Below are positions 5,939 through 7,855 of a DNA stretch of 7,855 nucleotides, piece by piece. Origin of the DNA: a bacterium (GTDB lineage Bacteria; UBA10199; DSSB01); NCBI GenBank assembly GCA_030426445.1, contig JAUHYS010000090.1:1-7855 (forward strand), written 5' to 3'. Under the pieces are notes generated by a model. It worked only from the letters and a program-made list of their open reading frames with translations. It was not told the DNA's origin and did no database searches. The number at the start of each line of letters is the position of its first letter. Within the stretch, counting starts at the first letter, position 1. The position numbers and the translations under genes are program-made.

Positions 5939-7117
5939 ATGAAAAATATCGATGAAAAAGAACTCAAAGAATACCGCTATCTTTTTCCGGTTTGCAAAAA
6001 GTGGATATACTTAAACCATGCAGCGGTTGCTCCGATTAGTATACGTGTAGCCGATGCCGTAATGCTGTATAATCAAGAGGCCTTACAGCACGGTTATACT
6101 CAAGCGACCCACTGGCAAAATCGAATCACAAAAATTCGTGAACTCTGTTCTCAACTCGTCCATTGTACCTCTGAAGAAATCGCTTTTGTCAAAAATACTT
6201 CTCATGGAATTTCCCTCATTGCACGAGGTCTCAATTTCCAACCTGGCGATGAAATTATTATTAGCAATATTGAGTTTCCAGCAAATGTTTACCCTTGGAT
6301 GGCTTTAGAAAATCAAGGTGTTCAGATAAAAAAAATCACTTCTCATCAGGGAGAATTACAACTCGACAACTTAGAAAAAATGATCACACCAAAAACTCGT
6401 TTAGTTTCACTCAGCTCAGTGCAATATTCTAATGGATACCGCCTCCCTATCGAAAAAATTGGCAAAGTCTGCCGTCAAAACAATATTTTATTTTTTGTCG
6501 ATGCGATTCAAAGTTTAGGGGCCTTTCCCATTAATGTGGTTAAGGACCATATCGATTTCTTAGCTGCCGATGCACATAAATGGCTTTTAGGACATGAAGG
6601 CATTGGGCTCTTTTATATTAGAAAAGAACTGATTAAACAAATCGAACCCGCATTAATAGGCTGGAACAGTGTGCAAAACCCTCTTGATTTTGACCATATT
6701 CATTTTAAGTTAAAAGAAAATGCCGAGCGCTTTGAAGAAGGCAGTCATAACGGCCTTTCAATTTATGGTTTAGGGGCTGCGGTTGAGCTCTTGCTAGAAG
6801 TCGGTATAGAAAGAATTGCCCAACGTATTTTAGATTTAACAGGCATGCTTTTAATTGAACTTCAGGACATGGGACTAAATATTCACAACTCTCTTAATCC
6901 CCAGCACCGCTCAGGAAATATTTTTTTCTCTATTCCAGAAGATAATGACTTAGCTTTACTTAAATCTTTAGAGAGGCATCTTTTTGAAAAACATATTTAT
7001 ACAACCATTCGTAAAGGCCGCATGCGTTTATCACCTCATTTTTATAACAGTGAAGAAGAGATGACAAAAACCATCCAAGAAATGAAAACTTTTTTTAATG
7101 GTATCAGCAAATCATAA
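5939..7117 (+). CDS. PLP-dependent class V aminotransferase-fold enzyme, not a typical cysteine desulfurase
   Basis: A 392-residue fold-type I enzyme. It shows the class V signature: substrate-pocket LNHAAVAP (25-32), phosphate-binding NTSHG (86-90), D188 in FFVDAIQS for the pyridine nitrogen, and the Schiff-base lysine K214 in AADAHKWLLG, with H213 beside it. RFEEGSHN (264-271) and a carboxylate-binding arginine in GRMRLSPHFYN (R363) complete the site. In NifS/SufS desulfurases a Cys-bearing loop (RaGHHC type) precedes the last motif; here the segment HIYTTIRKGRMRLSPHFYN has no cysteine and is shortened, so persulfide chemistry is unlikely. Relatives with this organisation include isopenicillin N epimerase-like, kynureninase-like and C-S lyase-like enzymes; the substrate cannot be told from sequence. 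It starts 9 nt after the M16 gene with only a weak AAGAG-like site, implying co-transcription and probably translational coupling. Confidence 0.9.
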   Translation: MKNIDEKELKEYRYLFPVCKKWIYLNHAAVAPISIRVADAVMLYNQEALQHGYTQATHWQNRITKIRELCSQLVHCTSEEIAFVKNTSHGISLIARGLNFQPGDEIIISNIEFPANVYPWMALENQGVQIKKITSHQGELQLDNLEKMITPKTRLVSLSSVQYSNGYRLPIEKIGKVCRQNNILFFVDAIQSLGAFPINVVKDHIDFLAADAHKWLLGHEGIGLFYIRKELIKQIEPALIGWNSVQNPLDFDHIHFKLKENAERFEEGSHNGLSIYGLGAAVELLLEVGIERIAQRILDLTGMLLIELQDMGLNIHNSLNPQHRSGNIFFSIPEDNDLALLKSLERHLFEKHIYTTIRKGRMRLSPHFYNSEEEMTKTIQEMKTFFNGISKS

Positions 7118-7128
7118 TTTTTTCTTGC

Positions 7129-7497
7129 TCACAATGATTCGTTATGAACCTTTAAAGCTATCTCAGAGATAGGCTCAACAGAAATCACTGCCCAAACTAG
7201 TTGTACTTTCCAAACAAATTCTCCTGATTTATCGGGATGAAAAGCCCAAACTTTTAAAGTTCCTTCAGTGCGCGAATCAATACTGGCATCCCAATGAATT
7301 TCATGCGCCTGCATGCCATAGTATTTTGGAACTACCTCTCCCCAAGTTTCAGAATGTTTTTTATTCACTGGCCAGGCTTGCACCCCCTCAATTGCATGAC
7401 GAATATCCGACTGATCAAAACGGTGCCACAAATAGCTCGAAGCCAGTAGAGTCGCTATAATAACCAAAATACCTACAAATATTTTTTTAATATTCAT
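7129..7497 (-). CDS. Small membrane-anchored hypothetical protein
   Basis: A 122-residue protein I do not recognise. It begins MNIKK and then has a hydrophobic segment at about 6-23 (IFVGILVIIATLLASSYL), which is an uncleaved anchor or a signal peptide; the remainder would face the periplasm. The rest is soluble, Trp-rich (7 in total) and without cysteine, with alternating polar and hydrophobic stretches near the end (TLKVWAFHP, FVWKVQLVWAVISV) suggesting a small beta-rich domain. AAGG lies 5 nt before the ATG, supporting the start. It converges on the aminotransferase gene with 11 nt between stop codons and is divergent from the next gene. Function unknown; a small periplasmic or inner-membrane accessory protein is a reasonable guess. 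Confidence 0.75.
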   Translation of the reverse strand: MNIKKIFVGILVIIATLLASSYLWHRFDQSDIRHAIEGVQAWPVNKKHSETWGEVVPKYYGMQAHEIHWDASIDSRTEGTLKVWAFHPDKSGEFVWKVQLVWAVISVEPISEIALKVHNESL

Positions 7498-7547
7498 AAT
7501 ACCTTATCTAAAATCAACCTTTGCCTTTTCTCATCTTACACGTTAAA

Positions 7548-7576
7548 TTGATAAAAACGAATAAAACCATTATCTA
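7548..7576 (+). promoter_or_regulatory. Weak candidate promoter for the right-edge gene
   Basis: TTGATA (7548-7553), 17 nt, then TATCTA (7571-7576). The -35 matches 5/6 but the -10 only 3/6, and the resulting leader would be under 15 nt. It lies in the 94-bp divergent gap between the genes at 7497 and 7592. Confidence 0.25.
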
Positions 7577-7591
7577 CTAAACTATCATTTT

Positions 7592-7855
7592 ATGTTATAC
7601 AAAGCTTACCATCACCATCTATCAAAACTAGTCAAGTTTGTTTTTACTTTTCTTCTTATAAGTATTGCTTTTCAACCTGCCAAACTACTAGCTCAAAATG
7701 CACTTTTAGACCAACTCTCCTTTTCTCAAGAAGAAGCTAAAAGCGTTTCTAACGAAGAATGGGTGAAAGCTAAGCAGAAAGAATTACTTAATGATATTAC
7801 AAATAAAAAAGAGATTTTACAATCCGTCGAAAATCTAGATACCGCTCAAGGAGAA
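7592..7855 (+). CDS. N-terminal part of a secreted or envelope protein (runs off the window)
   Basis: An open frame of 88 codons continues to the last base without a stop. It begins MLYKAYHHHL and has a basic n-region (SKLVK), a hydrophobic core (FVFTFLLISIAF) and a likely Sec cleavage site near KLLA34-Q. The mature start is rich in Glu, Lys and Gln (QEEAKSVSNEEWVKAKQKELL) and probably helical. It is too short to assign a family. There is no strong Shine-Dalgarno before the ATG, so the start is moderately uncertain, but the export signal argues that it is real. Confidence 0.7.
   Translation, partial: MLYKAYHHHLSKLVKFVFTFLLISIAFQPAKLLAQNALLDQLSFSQEEAKSVSNEEWVKAKQKELLNDITNKKEILQSVENLDTAQGE

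Noticed and set aside
5939..7117. Annotation of the PLP enzyme as a cysteine desulfurase (SufS/NifS/Csd)
   Set aside because: The catalytic Cys loop is absent and the region is shortened; only the general class V features are present.
7106..7139. Possible intrinsic terminator between the convergent genes (AGCAA/TTGCT and AATCAT/ATGATT with a T-run between)
   Set aside because: The stems are 5-6 bp and AT-rich with long loops, and the T-run lies in the loop rather than after the stem.
7158..7172. CTATCTC-A-GAGATAG inverted repeat inside the 3' end of the 122-residue gene
   Set aside because: The one-base loop is sterically poor, no U-run follows on either strand, and it lies in coding sequence. 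It is probably incidental.

Overview
The window looks like a chromosomal segment of a Gram-negative, moderately AT-rich bacterium. Three features recall deltaproteobacteria-like lineages: a secreted, calcium-binding, cysteine-rich repeat protein; a C-terminal Cys-containing sorting tail; and a GEMM-type (c-di-GMP-I) riboswitch. That placement is inference; there is no rRNA or marker gene here to settle it.

Layout. Positions 45-2861 (minus strand) hold one very large gene. It encodes a signal peptide, a von Willebrand factor A (VWA) domain with a near-complete MIDAS metal site, a short cysteine-rich segment, 15 tandem 33-residue thrombospondin type 3-like calcium repeats plus a terminal cap, and a Cys/transmembrane/basic C-terminal tail. 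Positions 2862-3364 form a long divergent intergenic region. On the minus strand it carries a well-formed cyclic di-GMP-I riboswitch aptamer (3041-3117), a plausible promoter just upstream of it, and a roughly 180-nt leader with competing inverted repeats leading to a strong Shine-Dalgarno. On the plus strand it carries a likely promoter, a perfect palindrome at the predicted transcript start, and a ribosome binding site for the next gene.

Positions 3365-7117 (plus) are a tight two-gene operon: a full-length tandem M16 zinc metallopeptidase with a degenerate second half, then 9 nt later a PLP-dependent class V aminotransferase-fold enzyme without the cysteine-desulfurase Cys loop. Converging on it (7129-7497, minus) is a 122-residue membrane-anchored protein that I do not recognise. 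A secreted or envelope protein gene starts at 7592 (plus) and runs off the right edge.

Biological reading. The most informative unit is the riboswitch plus surface protein: a c-di-GMP-sensing RNA in front of a giant VWA/TSP3 protein with its own export and anchoring signals fits adhesin or matrix-protein control during the motile-to-sessile switch. The peptidase/aminotransferase operon is divergently transcribed and appears to be ordinary metabolism or proteolysis; no direct link to the surface protein is visible. I see no CRISPR array, transposase, tRNA, rRNA or phage gene.
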